A DNA stretch of 64,000 nucleotides, taken from positions 79,393 through 143,392 of the forward strand of contig NZ_JABBGJ010000025.1 of assembly GCF_012927345.1 (NCBI RefSeq). The letters run 5' to 3'. A program made the position numbers and the translations under genes. The DNA is from Paraburkholderia polaris (GTDB lineage Bacteria; Pseudomonadota; Gammaproteobacteria; Burkholderiales; Burkholderiaceae). This document shows positions 24,486 to 33,271 of this stretch, one piece after another; the first letter of the stretch is position 1, and each line of letters begins with the position of its first letter. The notes under the pieces were generated by a model. That model saw nothing but the letters and a program-made list of their open reading frames with translations, searched no databases and was not told the origin of the DNA.

Positions 24486-25660
24486 AAGCACTCGCCAAGC
24501 CGTTCGCTCAGCCAGGCACCAAGCCGCTCAAGGAGCGTGTGGCCACCCTCGGCGTGTTTCTCGCCAACGGATTCGGGATCGGCGCCTGGGCGGTCGAAGT
24601 GCCTCGCATCAAGGAAAGCCTGTCACTCAGCGACACCTCGTTGGGCATCGCGCTGTTCGCCTTCGCGCTGGGGGCCATCGTGGCGATGCCGCTGGCCGGA
24701 CAGTTGGTGCCGCGCTTCGGCAGCGGCCGGCTTACCGCGCTGCTCGGCGCGGCGTTTGTCGTGGCGCTGCCGCTCCCCGCCTTCGCGCCGAACCTGGCGA
24801 CGCTGTGCATCGTGCTCCTCGCGCTCGGTGCAGCGAACGGCGCGCTCGACGTCTTGATGAATGGCCACGCCAGCGCGATCGAAACGCAATGGAAGTCGCC
24901 GATCATGTCGTCGTTTCACGCGTCGTGGAGTGCGGGGGGCCTGCTCGGCGCAGCAACGGGCGGCATGCTGCAGAAAGGCGGCGTCGGCGTAATCGGCGGT
25001 CTCGTTCTGCCGGACCTGTTCATCGCCGGCCTCATTCTCGCCGCTGCAGTGCTCGCGTTGCGCGATCTCGGCCCCAGGGCGGCCGCGTCCTCCAGCGGAT
25101 TTGCTTTGCCCAATGCCGGTGTGATGAAACTTGCGCTGCTCGCGTTCCTTTGCTTGCTGGTGGAAGGCTCAGTGGCCGATTGGAGCGCGGTGTACTTGCG
25201 CTCGGCCTTGAACGAAGAGGCCAGCGTCGCCGCGGTCGGTTATTCCGCGTTCGCTTTCTCGATGGCCGCCTGCCGCTTCGTCGGCGACGGCTTCGTGCGC
25301 CGCTTCGGTTCGGGCAAGGTGGTCGGCCTCGGCGGTCTTCTGGCGACGGCCGGGCTCGCGCTGGTACTGGGCCTGCCGACCGTGTTCACGGCTTTCGCGG
25401 GCTTCGCCATGGTCGGCGTCGGCCTCGCGAATATCGTCCCGGTCATCTTCAGTGCGGCGGGCCGCTCTTCCGTCACGCCGGCTATCGGTGTGTCGATGGC
25501 GGCCACGGCGGGCTATGCCGGCTTCCTGGTCGGCCCGCCGTTGATCGGATTCGGCGCGGGCCTGCTCGGCTTGCGCGTTGCGTTATGCGTACTCGTCGTG
25601 GCTACCTTGATCGTGTGCCTGCTGGGTGGCAAAGCGGTGCGCAGGGCGAGCGTTGGCTAG
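24482..25660 (+). CDS. MFS transporter (YbjJ-like)
   Basis: Twelve-helix major facilitator protein of 392 residues. It begins 'RVATLGVFLANGFGIGAWAVEVPRIKESLSLS', and the loop 2-3 motif is 'LAGQLVPRFGSGRLTA'. The YbjJ-type segment 'GALDVLMNGHASAIE' and 'SFHASWSAGGLLGAATGG' are visible. Translationally coupled to the DeoR regulator, so it probably carries a sugar or sugar derivative whose phosphate is the inducer. The direction of transport cannot be told. Confidence 0.88.
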   Translation: MKALAKPFAQPGTKPLKERVATLGVFLANGFGIGAWAVEVPRIKESLSLSDTSLGIALFAFALGAIVAMPLAGQLVPRFGSGRLTALLGAAFVVALPLPAFAPNLATLCIVLLALGAANGALDVLMNGHASAIETQWKSPIMSSFHASWSAGGLLGAATGGMLQKGGVGVIGGLVLPDLFIAGLILAAAVLALRDLGPRAAASSSGFALPNAGVMKLALLAFLCLLVEGSVADWSAVYLRSALNEEASVAAVGYSAFAFSMAACRFVGDGFVRRFGSGKVVGLGGLLATAGLALVLGLPTVFTAFAGFAMVGVGLANIVPVIFSAAGRSSVTPAIGVSMAATAGYAGFLVGPPLIGFGAGLLGLRVALCVLVVATLIVCLLGGKAVRRASVG

Positions 25661-25748
25661 AACAGGCCCACGGCTCGACCTTGAACAGCACGCCCACCAT
25701 CGGATCGCGGACGCTGGTGTCGAAGCGGTCTGCTTTTGTCGCAACGCC

Positions 25749-27065
25749 TTACGATGCACTCATCGGAATCAGCCGCGGCTTCGTCAGGCTGTATGCGATT
25801 TGCCCAAAGAGGGTATTCAGGCTGTTGGTTCCACCGGCGGCATTCGCACACGTATCCGAGTAGAAATACGACGAGTTTGTCGCTATCGATTCCATCGTAT
25901 TGCAGGCAGTGAGTTTGTCATTACCGTCGCCACAACTCGGCGCCGACGCGGCCTCGCCACCCAGATAAGCAACGGTGTAGATCAAGGTGCCCGTGTTGCT
26001 CTTGATGGCGGACGCTGCGTTGATGGCCGCCTGACACTCGCTTCCATAGGTACTGCTATAGGTACTGCCGAGCTGGCTCGTCGTGGACGCCGCTATACCG
26101 TCGCTCAGCAGGATGATCACATTCTGTCCGGGTGGACTCTCGGTCGCGGCAGTCGCAGCCAGGGAAGTTTGCGCCGCCGTGATCGCCTGCGCGTAGAACG
26201 TGCCCAGCCCGCCCGGCGCCGGGAGACCGCCGCAACTGCCGCCACCGAGTGCCTGGACGATACCGGAACTGGTATTCACTTGCTGGTTGCTGCCAAGATA
26301 ACCCGAGCTCGCGGAAGCGTACTGATAGCTGGCACCTGATGCCGAATAACTGCTGGCAATCGTCGGCGACTTCCCAGAGCACGAAAAACTATAGGTTGAC
26401 GATGTTTGCGGCGGAAATGCCATCAATCCAACCTTGTCACCGGCGTTGGTCAAGCCGGTCAGCAACTTCATTGCGCCAGCCTCGGCACACTGCAGTCTCG
26501 TCTGCGCTACGCCGTTTGAATTCTTGCAGTTACTGTCGGTAGTGGTGCTCATCGATCTTGTGGTGTCGAGGATGATCATTACGTTATAGAGCGCGGGCTC
26601 CGCCCCGCCCCCCGCGCCCGCCTCCGAGGTTGCACTGATTTTTTGAGAGTTCATACCGAATACCTTGGCGAAGAAAAGCGGCACAGTCGCTTGCTGCGTC
26701 ACCTTGATGCCGTTGTATCCGGATGCTGCCTGTTTGTACGGCAATGTGATGCTGGACAAGGTCAAGCCCGTTACGGTGGCGGTCGCGGGGCTGACGCCGC
26801 CTGGCATGGTATTGCCTTGCCCTGCCGTGAACGCCTGCGCGTCGCTGGCAGCGGTCGCCCATGGCTTGGTCCACAGATCCACCGCACCGGCCAGTGCCGC
26901 CGCATCGGTGGCGCTCTGCAAGCGCCTTTGGCTGAACGCCAGATAGCCGTAATCGACGGCAAGCGCCGCAAACCCCAAAAGGACGACCAGAGAAAGCGCC
27001 ACCACAACGGAGACAGAACCGCGCTGGCCTGACGGCGCGCCACGAAGCCTAAGGTCTTTTCTCAT
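25749..27065 (-). CDS. tadG: TadG-like pilus assembly protein with VWA domain
   Basis: Protein of 438 residues that ends the Tad operon. An N-terminal TadE/TadG-type hydrophobic segment ('RGSVSVVVALSLVVLLGFAALAVDYGY') anchors it. The segment after 'LQSATDAAALAGA' matches the Flp/TadG pilin-like domain. A von Willebrand A domain has the MIDAS motif 'MIILDTTRSMS' at about residue 165. ATG 27065 has GGGAGG about 10 bases upstream. TadG-like proteins are minor pseudopilins or anchors between envelope and pilus. Cysteine content in the C-terminal half is high, suggesting disulfides. Confidence 0.88.
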   Translation of the reverse strand: MRKDLRLRGAPSGQRGSVSVVVALSLVVLLGFAALAVDYGYLAFSQRRLQSATDAAALAGAVDLWTKPWATAASDAQAFTAGQGNTMPGGVSPATATVTGLTLSSITLPYKQAASGYNGIKVTQQATVPLFFAKVFGMNSQKISATSEAGAGGGAEPALYNVMIILDTTRSMSTTTDSNCKNSNGVAQTRLQCAEAGAMKLLTGLTNAGDKVGLMAFPPQTSSTYSFSCSGKSPTIASSYSASGASYQYASASSGYLGSNQQVNTSSGIVQALGGGSCGGLPAPGGLGTFYAQAITAAQTSLAATAATESPPGQNVIILLSDGIAASTTSQLGSTYSSTYGSECQAAINAASAIKSNTGTLIYTVAYLGGEAASAPSCGDGNDKLTACNTMESIATNSSYFYSDTCANAAGGTNSLNTLFGQIAYSLTKPRLIPMSAS

Positions 27066-27101
27066 GATTTCACGCCCTCCCAAACTGTTGAACCGGTCTT
27101 C

Positions 27102-27557
27102 TTATTGCACTCGCTCGACTGCTGTGGCATTGAGCGCAGACGGCATCATCGAATAGAGACCAGACAACGACCCCTTGAACAGGGGCGAAAAGTTGCTGTA
27201 GGTAACGGTCACAGCCGCGGTTGCTACGGCCGATGCGCTTGCGGCACTGGTCAGATCCGATGCGCAAGCTGAATCGCTCGTGCAGTTGCCTCCGTTTACG
27301 GAAGCCGTGATTGACAGGTTGCCGGTGTTCAGCACCGCTGCCGACGTTTGCACCTGAGTTTGCGTCCCCGTATAGGGAGTCGTCGTGCCACGTTGCGACG
27401 CAAAATAGCGTGCGCCCGCCGATGCGGCGTTGGCGACCATCACGTAATTGCTGAGCAACCAGCCGACCTGCGCGAGGCCAAGCGCGATCACGAGAAGCAC
27501 CGGGACGAGCAGGGCAAACTCAACCGCCGCGATTCCTTTCTGTTTCTTTAGCATCAT
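27102..27557 (-). CDS. TadE-like minor pseudopilin (copy 2)
   Basis: Protein of 151 residues with prepilin-like N-terminus 'KKQKGIAAVEFALLVPVLLVIALG', i.e. Gly, short stretch, Glu, then a hydrophobic helix cleaved by the prepilin peptidase. The C-terminal half carries a Cys pair ('GGNCTSDSACASDL') and ends 'SALNATAVERVQ'. RBS GGGGGGAGG precedes a double ATG; the first is used. It is a clear paralogue of the next gene, including the Cys pair and the C-terminal 'MMPSxL' region, so a local duplication is likely. Confidence 0.87.
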   Translation of the reverse strand: MMLKKQKGIAAVEFALLVPVLLVIALGLAQVGWLLSNYVMVANAASAGARYFASQRGTTTPYTGTQTQVQTSAAVLNTGNLSITASVNGGNCTSDSACASDLTSAASASAVATAAVTVTYSNFSPLFKGSLSGLYSMMPSALNATAVERVQ

Positions 27558-27634
27558 GGTCGCCTCCCCCCTTATGAAATCGCAGCGGTTGCCAACGAGA
27601 CCGGTGCGTTGCCGGACATGACATTTGCAGGCAT

Positions 27635-28087
27635 TCATTGCACGAGTTCGGACATGTTCGCGCTCAAACTGGACGGCATGATTGACTTGAGACTGTATAA
27701 AGCGCCAATGAAAAGGGGCGTAAACGAATAACCGAGCGACACTCGCGCCTCCATTCCTGCCGCCGGTGCCTGAGTGGAAGTCCCCAGCGCGGTTGCGCAA
27801 GTGCTGTCACTGGAACAGGATGTGCCGCCAACGCTCATGGTGATGGTCAGCGCGCTCTTCAATGCCGCCGTCGACGCCAGTATGGCTTGCTGTGTATCCG
27901 TATAGGGCGTGGCGTAGCCACGTTCCGATGCAAGCAGGTGAGCGCCCAGCGACGCTGCATTCGTTAGCACAATGTAGTTGTTCATCAGCCAGCCGAATTG
28001 CGCGGTGCCGAACAACAATGCAAGCAGGATCGGGAGCACAAGAGCAAACTCCACTGCCGCCACGCCACGCTGATTTTTCCGTTTCAT
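27635..28087 (-). CDS. TadE-like minor pseudopilin (copy 1)
   Basis: Protein of 150 residues. The N-terminus 'KRKNQRGVAAVEFALVLPILLALLFG' is a prepilin-type signal. A Cys pair ('GGTSCSSDSTCATAL') and the C-terminal 'IMPSSLSANMSELVQ' parallel the downstream copy. RBS GGGGAGGG precedes ATG 28087. Together the two TadE-like proteins and TadG probably form the minor pseudopilin complex of the Flp pilus. Confidence 0.87.
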   Translation of the reverse strand: MKRKNQRGVAAVEFALVLPILLALLFGTAQFGWLMNNYIVLTNAASLGAHLLASERGYATPYTDTQQAILASTAALKSALTITMSVGGTSCSSDSTCATALGTSTQAPAAGMEARVSLGYSFTPLFIGALYSLKSIMPSSLSANMSELVQ

Positions 28088-28179
28088 ATGCCCTCCCCAA
28101 TCGTCGATGAACGCGTTAAGACCTCGAGCGCGAGCCGCTTCCTTTAGCGCCTTGGACGGTCCTTGCCAACGCGCCGCCG

Positions 28180-29151
28180 TCATCCGCCCGAGCCCATCAT
28201 GGTGGGGAGCAGATCCCGGTAGATATGAATCATGGCCGGCCCCATCAAAACCACGAGGAGCGCCGGAAAGATGCAAAAAATGAGTGGGAACAGCAGTTTG
28301 AGCGCGATCTTGGCGGCCTTTTCTTCAGCGCGCATCCGCCGCCGGGTGCGCAGCGTGTCAGAAAGCACCCGCAGCGAAGCACCGACGCTCGTGCCAAAGC
28401 GTTCCGCCTGAATCAGCATCGCACTGAACGAATCAATATCTTCCACGCCCGTGCGGAGCGAAAAATTGCGCAGCGCTTTTTCTTTGGAGAAACCTGAACG
28501 CATTTCGAGCAGCATCAGTTCAAGCTCGCTCGCCACCACTGGACTACGCATCCTGATCTCATCGCCCACCTTCATGAGCGACGCATCCAGACCCAGCCCC
28601 GCCTCGACGCAGACGGTCATCAGATCGAGCGTGTCAGGAAAGTCCTCCACCAGCACGCGCTTGCGCCAGGCAATGCGTTTTGTCAGCACCACATTAGGCA
28701 AATAGAACCCGATTGCGCCGAGGATGGTCAGGACCACCAGACGCTCATACGTCGTCACTGCAATGGACGAGCCGACAAGCCAGAGCATCGCCAGCAGCGG
28801 TAATGCAATCGCCAATGCAGTCTTGGCGGCGAAATAGATCGGGGCAGCGCCGGACGAACGCCAGCCGGCGTTCATCAGATGCAGGCGCAGCGCGGAATTC
28901 TCCCAGCCGTCCTTTGGAACGGACAGTTTCGAAATGGGCTGGGAAATCTCCGCGAGCTTTTCAAACCAGGAGATGTCCGGCAATTCCGCGCTCTTATCCG
29001 CCCCGAACGCCATATTCGCGCCACCGGCCTGCTCGATCCGGCGCTGCAGGTCTCGCGGTGCTAAAACATGCATCGCGCCGAATGCGGTGGCGAACACAAC
29101 GGCGAACACACCGATCAATAACAGAATCTGCGTGGTGTTTAGCGTCTGCAT
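28180..29151 (-). CDS. tadC: TadC, Tad pilus inner-membrane platform protein
   Basis: Protein of 323 residues with the type II secretion F (GspF-like) domain in its second half ('DFPDTLDLMTVCVEAGLGLDASLMKVGDEI') and C-terminal membrane helices ('LLFPLIFCIFPALLVVLMGPAMIHIY'). TM helices also lie at the N-terminus and at ~105-150. It forms the platform with TadB that the CpaF motor rotates or drives. RBS GGGGAGGGG precedes the ATG. Spacing to tadB is 48 bases. Confidence 0.92.
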   Translation of the reverse strand: MQTLNTTQILLLIGVFAVVFATAFGAMHVLAPRDLQRRIEQAGGANMAFGADKSAELPDISWFEKLAEISQPISKLSVPKDGWENSALRLHLMNAGWRSSGAAPIYFAAKTALAIALPLLAMLWLVGSSIAVTTYERLVVLTILGAIGFYLPNVVLTKRIAWRKRVLVEDFPDTLDLMTVCVEAGLGLDASLMKVGDEIRMRSPVVASELELMLLEMRSGFSKEKALRNFSLRTGVEDIDSFSAMLIQAERFGTSVGASLRVLSDTLRTRRRMRAEEKAAKIALKLLFPLIFCIFPALLVVLMGPAMIHIYRDLLPTMMGSGG

Positions 29152-29199
29152 GACCCCTCCCCAATAATGTGTCGCACGCTCTATGGCGAACCGGTGGCG

Positions 29200-30177
29200 T
29201 TAAACCCGGATCTTGACGACGCGCCGCATCCAGAACGCCCCGAACACCATGGACACGAGCACCGTACCGAGCATTTTTATCCCCGCAGGGTCGTGCCACA
29301 GGACATCGAGAAAACCAGGATTGCCCAGCATCATCAGTGCCGCCGTGCCGAACGGCAGCAATCCAAGCACCCAGGCGGACATCTTGCCTTCAGCAGAAAG
29401 GACGCGAACCTTGTCGAACAGCTTGAATCGCTCGCGAATCAGCGCGGCGATGCCGTCCAGCACCTCTGAGAGGTTGCCGCCGGTTTCGCGCTGAATCACC
29501 ACGGCAATCACGAAATAGCGCAGATCACGGATCGGCACGCGTGTGGCGAGGTTCGTCAAGGCTTCGCTGATCGAGACGCCGTAGTTGATCTCGTCGAACG
29601 TGATGCGGAACTCGCCGCTTATCGGCTCCGAGAACTCAGTGCTCACCATGTCGATCGCGCCGGTAAAGGCATGCCCCGAGCGCAAGGCACGGGCCAGCAT
29701 GTCGCAGACGTCCGGTAGTTGACGTTCGAGCAGGCGGATGCGCCTGTTGCGCCTGCGTTGCACATACAGGACCGGCAGCATGGCGGAGAGCGCGGCGCCA
29801 ATTGCAGTGAAGAGCAGCGGCACCGCGAACAAGGTGCCCAGGAGCAGCACGAGTGGCGGCAATGCGGCACACGTTCCAATGAGTCGCGCGACAGTCCATG
29901 TCATGCCCGACTGCTGCAGAAACAGATCGATTGCATGCACGCGTGGCACACGCAGCAGGAGCCTCGCGGGCAACGACGAGCCGGCCAGCATGCGAGTCTT
30001 GAGAATCGAGAGCCGCTCGCGGCTGACCTGTCCGCCTGCGGACACGGCGCGAATCCGCGAATCGACCCGGCGCGCGACCGGTCCATGCCGGCTGTTCCAG
30101 TATTCGTAAGCGCCTTCCATCGCCAGCGCCACGGCGACGAATAAAAGAATGATCGACGCATAAAAAATCGGGGTCAT
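29200..30177 (-). CDS. tadB: TadB, Tad pilus inner-membrane platform protein
   Basis: Protein of 325 residues with one N-terminal TM, a pair of TMs at ~95-130, a GspF-type domain ('LPDVCDMLARALRSGHAFTGAIDMVSTEF', 'VIQRETGGNLSEVLDGIAALIRERFKL') and C-terminal TMs. It partners TadC. CAGGAG precedes ATG 30177. It is encoded directly after the cpaF ATPase gene, as in most tad loci. Confidence 0.92.
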   Translation of the reverse strand: MTPIFYASIILLFVAVALAMEGAYEYWNSRHGPVARRVDSRIRAVSAGGQVSRERLSILKTRMLAGSSLPARLLLRVPRVHAIDLFLQQSGMTWTVARLIGTCAALPPLVLLLGTLFAVPLLFTAIGAALSAMLPVLYVQRRRNRRIRLLERQLPDVCDMLARALRSGHAFTGAIDMVSTEFSEPISGEFRITFDEINYGVSISEALTNLATRVPIRDLRYFVIAVVIQRETGGNLSEVLDGIAALIRERFKLFDKVRVLSAEGKMSAWVLGLLPFGTAALMMLGNPGFLDVLWHDPAGIKMLGTVLVSMVFGAFWMRRVVKIRV

Positions 30178-30229
30178 GCGAGTCTCCTGAAACGCCGGGC
30201 GATCGGGTTACGCTTTATAGCCATGCACG

Positions 30230-31597
30230 TCATGTCGTTTCGAAGCGCCGCGCCGGGTCGTAGACCTGGTCCGACGGCGCGACGCCGAATGCCTGCAATC
30301 GCTCGGCAAACTTCGGCCGTACCCCGGTCGCACAGAAATGCCCGCGAACGCTTCCCTTCGAATCGACGCCGGAGCGCTTGAAAACGAATATCTCCTGCAT
30401 GTTGATCATGTCGCCTTCCATGCCGGTCAACTCCGAAATGCTGATGATCTTGCGGCGGCCATCGGTCAGTCTCGTGGCCTGCACGACCACCGAGATCGCC
30501 GAGGCAATCTGCTGACGCATGGTTTTGGTCGGCAACGAAAGCCCACCGAGGTTGATCATGTTTTCAAGGCGCGTCAGCGCATCGCGTGGGGTGTTGGCAT
30601 GTATCGTGGACAGCGAGCCCTCGTGCCCGGTGTTCATCGCGTTGAGCATATCGAGTGCCTCAGCCCCGCGGACCTCGCCGAGAATGATGCGATCGGGACG
30701 CATCCGCAGCGCATTGCGCACCAGCGTGCGCTGCGTAATCTCACCGCGTCCTTCGATGTTCGGCGAACGCGTCTCCAGCCTCAGCACATGCTCCTGGCGC
30801 AGTTGCAACTCGGCGGCGTCTTCGATCGTGACAATGCGTTCGTCGCCGGGAATGAAACCCGACAGGACGTTCAGCAGCGTGGTCTTGCCGCTGCCCGTGC
30901 CGCCCGACACCAGAATGTTCACCTTGGCGCGCGCTAATGCATCGAGCACTTCCGCCATTGGCGGCGTCAGGCTTTGCAGTTCGACGAGGTCGGACACCTG
31001 CAGCGGGTTGGCGGCGAAACGCCGTATCGACAGCAGCGGGCCGTCGACGGCGCACGGCCGGATGATCGCGTTGACGCGCGAGCCGTCCGGAAGGCGCGCA
31101 TCGACCATCGGGCTCGATTCATCGATATGCCGCCCGACGCCGGAGACGATTTTCTCGATCACCTTCATCAGATGCGCGTCGTCATAGAACGTCACGTCAG
31201 TGGCTTCGAGACGCCCTCTGCGCTCGACGTATGTATGGCGGTACGTATTCACCAGAATGTCGGATACGGTAGGGTCGCGCAACAGCACCTCCAGCGGTCC
31301 GAACCCGAACATCTCGTCATGCACGTCGACGACGAGCTGCCTGCGCTCGAGATCGTTCGCCGGTGCTTTCTGATCCTCGAGGATGCGCCCGATGAGCGCG
31401 GCGATTTCCTGCCGAACCTGCTCAGGGGGCAAGCGCGAGAGGCGTTCCAGTTCGACGCGTTCGAGCACGGCCTGATGAACCTCGCGCTTCAGTTTCTGAT
31501 ACGCGGCGCGCATCATGCCACCCTGCTGACCCGCCTGGTCCGAAGACTCGCCCAAGGGCTGGATGCGTTGCGCGGAAATCTGCTCACGAAGCGACAT
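30230..31597 (-). CDS. cpaF: CpaF/TadA, Tad pilus secretion ATPase
   Basis: Hexameric motor ATPase of 455 residues for Flp pilus extension and retraction. Walker A is 'VSGGTGSGKTTLLN'. The Asp box ('ERIVTIEDAAELQL') and Walker B/His box ('RPDRIILGEVRGAEALDMLNAMNTGHEGSLSTIHAN') are intact. The N-terminal CpaF domain 'FGFGPLEVLLRDPTVSDILVNTYRHTYVERRG' is typical. RBS AAGGGGA precedes the ATG. It lies 17 bases after cpaE. Confidence 0.95.
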   Translation of the reverse strand: MSLREQISAQRIQPLGESSDQAGQQGGMMRAAYQKLKREVHQAVLERVELERLSRLPPEQVRQEIAALIGRILEDQKAPANDLERRQLVVDVHDEMFGFGPLEVLLRDPTVSDILVNTYRHTYVERRGRLEATDVTFYDDAHLMKVIEKIVSGVGRHIDESSPMVDARLPDGSRVNAIIRPCAVDGPLLSIRRFAANPLQVSDLVELQSLTPPMAEVLDALARAKVNILVSGGTGSGKTTLLNVLSGFIPGDERIVTIEDAAELQLRQEHVLRLETRSPNIEGRGEITQRTLVRNALRMRPDRIILGEVRGAEALDMLNAMNTGHEGSLSTIHANTPRDALTRLENMINLGGLSLPTKTMRQQIASAISVVVQATRLTDGRRKIISISELTGMEGDMINMQEIFVFKRSGVDSKGSVRGHFCATGVRPKFAERLQAFGVAPSDQVYDPARRFETT

Positions 31598-31614
31598 GAT
31601 GGTCCCCTTTGGCC

Positions 31615-32823
31615 TTACATCATTTCAAGTTTTGGCGCTGCGTGGCGGCCGAGCAGCCTTGAGAACACGGACGTGCGTCCGGCACGTCCCCGGCCCGGCG
31701 TCGACGCGCCGCTTACGATGTTTTCGGCGAGTGTTTGCAGGCTGCGCGACACACCGCTGTTTCGCGCGGTCTGCGAGATCGGCAGACCCTGGTTCATGGC
31801 GTCGGACACGACGACCGGGTCCTCCGGAATCACCTGCCAGGCTTGCATGCCCAGCACCTGCTCGAGCGCCGCGCGGGCGCGTTCGGCGTGACGCGTGTAA
31901 CGGTTCAGCAGCAGCCGCATCTGGTCGGACGCATAACCGAGCGAGCCGAGAATTTCCTGCAGCCTGCGGGCCGCCCGCACATGCGGCATGCTCGCTTGCA
32001 GCACGATATGGATCTGGTCGCTGCTGTCGAGCGCCAGCATCGACAGTTGATTGATGGTCTGTCCGAGATCGAAGAGCACGAAGTCGTAGCGCGGCACGGC
32101 AACGCCCAGAATCCATTCGAGGCGGTCTTCCTTCAATTCTGCCGCCTTGATCGGATCGCCCGCACCGGCCAGGATGTGAAAGTTGTCGCTGACGTGCACG
32201 AGGCTCGCGTCGAAGAATGCGACATCCATGCGCTCGATCTGCGAGCAGATCTGCGGCAACGTCGATGGCGGAGTCTCGTCGGACACGAGGAATGCCGCAT
32301 CGGCAAACTGCTGGTTGAGGTCGATCAGCAAGACCCGCTTTTGTGAGAGGCGCGCAATCGCGTGCGCGACGTTGCAGGCGATAAAGCTGGTTCCCGCGCC
32401 GCCCTTGCAGGACATGAAGGATAGGATCTGGGTATCGCGCGCGTTACCCGGCACACACTTGGCCTGCGCGCGCCGCAGCGCTTCGCCTAGCGAGCGCGGC
32501 TCGATCGGCCAGCTGAGTACATCGCGAAAGCCCGCGCGCATCGCAGCGATCAACGTCTGCGACGACGTATCGGGAATCACCAGGATGCACGTGAGCCGCG
32601 CGTGTGCGTGGTGGAGATTTTCGATGATGGAGAGTTCGACGTCATTGAGGGACGCAGCGTCGACGATCAGAACATCGAATGCATCGAGACTATCCCCCCG
32701 TTCGCAGAGCCGCGACGGCTTGCCGGTCGCCCGGGTGGTCCGGCAACCGCCACATTCGCCGATCAGCCGCACGATCTGCGCGAGCCGCGTGCCGTCTTCA
32801 GAGAGAGCCAGGACATTGATCAT
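31615..32823 (-). CDS. cpaE: CpaE/TadZ, Tad pilus localisation ATPase
   Basis: Protein of 402 residues. The N-terminal ~120 residues form a receiver-like domain ('FDVLIVDAASLND'). The MinD/ParA-like domain has the deviant Walker A 'SCKGGAGTSFIACN', where Thr-Ser replaces the usual Lys-Thr pattern, and 'VLLIDLNQQFADAAFLV'. TadZ proteins mark the pole and recruit the other Tad components. The C-terminal ~20 residues are basic. No clear RBS is visible. A 119-base gap separates it from the lipoprotein gene. Confidence 0.9.
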   Translation of the reverse strand: MINVLALSEDGTRLAQIVRLIGECGGCRTTRATGKPSRLCERGDSLDAFDVLIVDAASLNDVELSIIENLHHAHARLTCILVIPDTSSQTLIAAMRAGFRDVLSWPIEPRSLGEALRRAQAKCVPGNARDTQILSFMSCKGGAGTSFIACNVAHAIARLSQKRVLLIDLNQQFADAAFLVSDETPPSTLPQICSQIERMDVAFFDASLVHVSDNFHILAGAGDPIKAAELKEDRLEWILGVAVPRYDFVLFDLGQTINQLSMLALDSSDQIHIVLQASMPHVRAARRLQEILGSLGYASDQMRLLLNRYTRHAERARAALEQVLGMQAWQVIPEDPVVVSDAMNQGLPISQTARNSGVSRSLQTLAENIVSGASTPGRGRAGRTSVFSRLLGRHAAPKLEMM

Positions 32824-32942
32824 GATGTTCTCAACTGGACAAACGAAGATAACTGGCGAACGTTGCCGTTAGCCGGAAGTGCACGCCCAGCGAGTTCATC
32901 AAGCTGGGCGCGAGGCATGACGGTCGCCCGCATGCATGGCGT

Positions 32943-33251
32943 TCACTGACCATTGGACCCGCCGCCATTGCCAATGCCGATCACGAAAGCATTCGGGGTG
33001 GTTACTGGCGCCTGGAACGATTTGTCGTATGCGTCCTGTGCCGCCACCGCCGCCTTGCCGTCGACGCCCGGTGTCGACGGCGTATGCTCGGCCGCATGCG
33101 GATCGATGATCTGCATCTGGCTGGCCGTGCGCGCCGCTTCACCGAAATGCGTGTCCCACGTGGGCGTGCTCGTCATGCAACCGCCAAGCGCCGCGCCCAG
33201 TGTCAGCGTGAGCGCCGCACGACCCGTCAAAACAAGATGTTCGATTTTCAT
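32943..33251 (-). CDS. Small lipoprotein of the Tad locus
   Basis: Lipoprotein of 102 residues: a signal peptide with lipobox 'LGGC' at about residue 25, then a short extended region ('TASQMQIIDPHAAEH', 'GKAAVAAQDAYDKSFQAP') and a Gly/Asn-rich end. RBS AGGGGA lies before ATG 33251. Its position right behind the secretin gene is where other tad loci encode a CpaD/RcpB/TadD-like envelope lipoprotein, so a pilotin or secretin-assembly role is plausible. I do not recognise a named domain. Confidence 0.75.
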   Translation of the reverse strand: MKIEHLVLTGRAALTLTLGAALGGCMTSTPTWDTHFGEAARTASQMQIIDPHAAEHTPSTPGVDGKAAVAAQDAYDKSFQAPVTTPNAFVIGIGNGGGSNGQ

Positions 33252-33271
33252 GAGAGTCCCCTGACCACGCA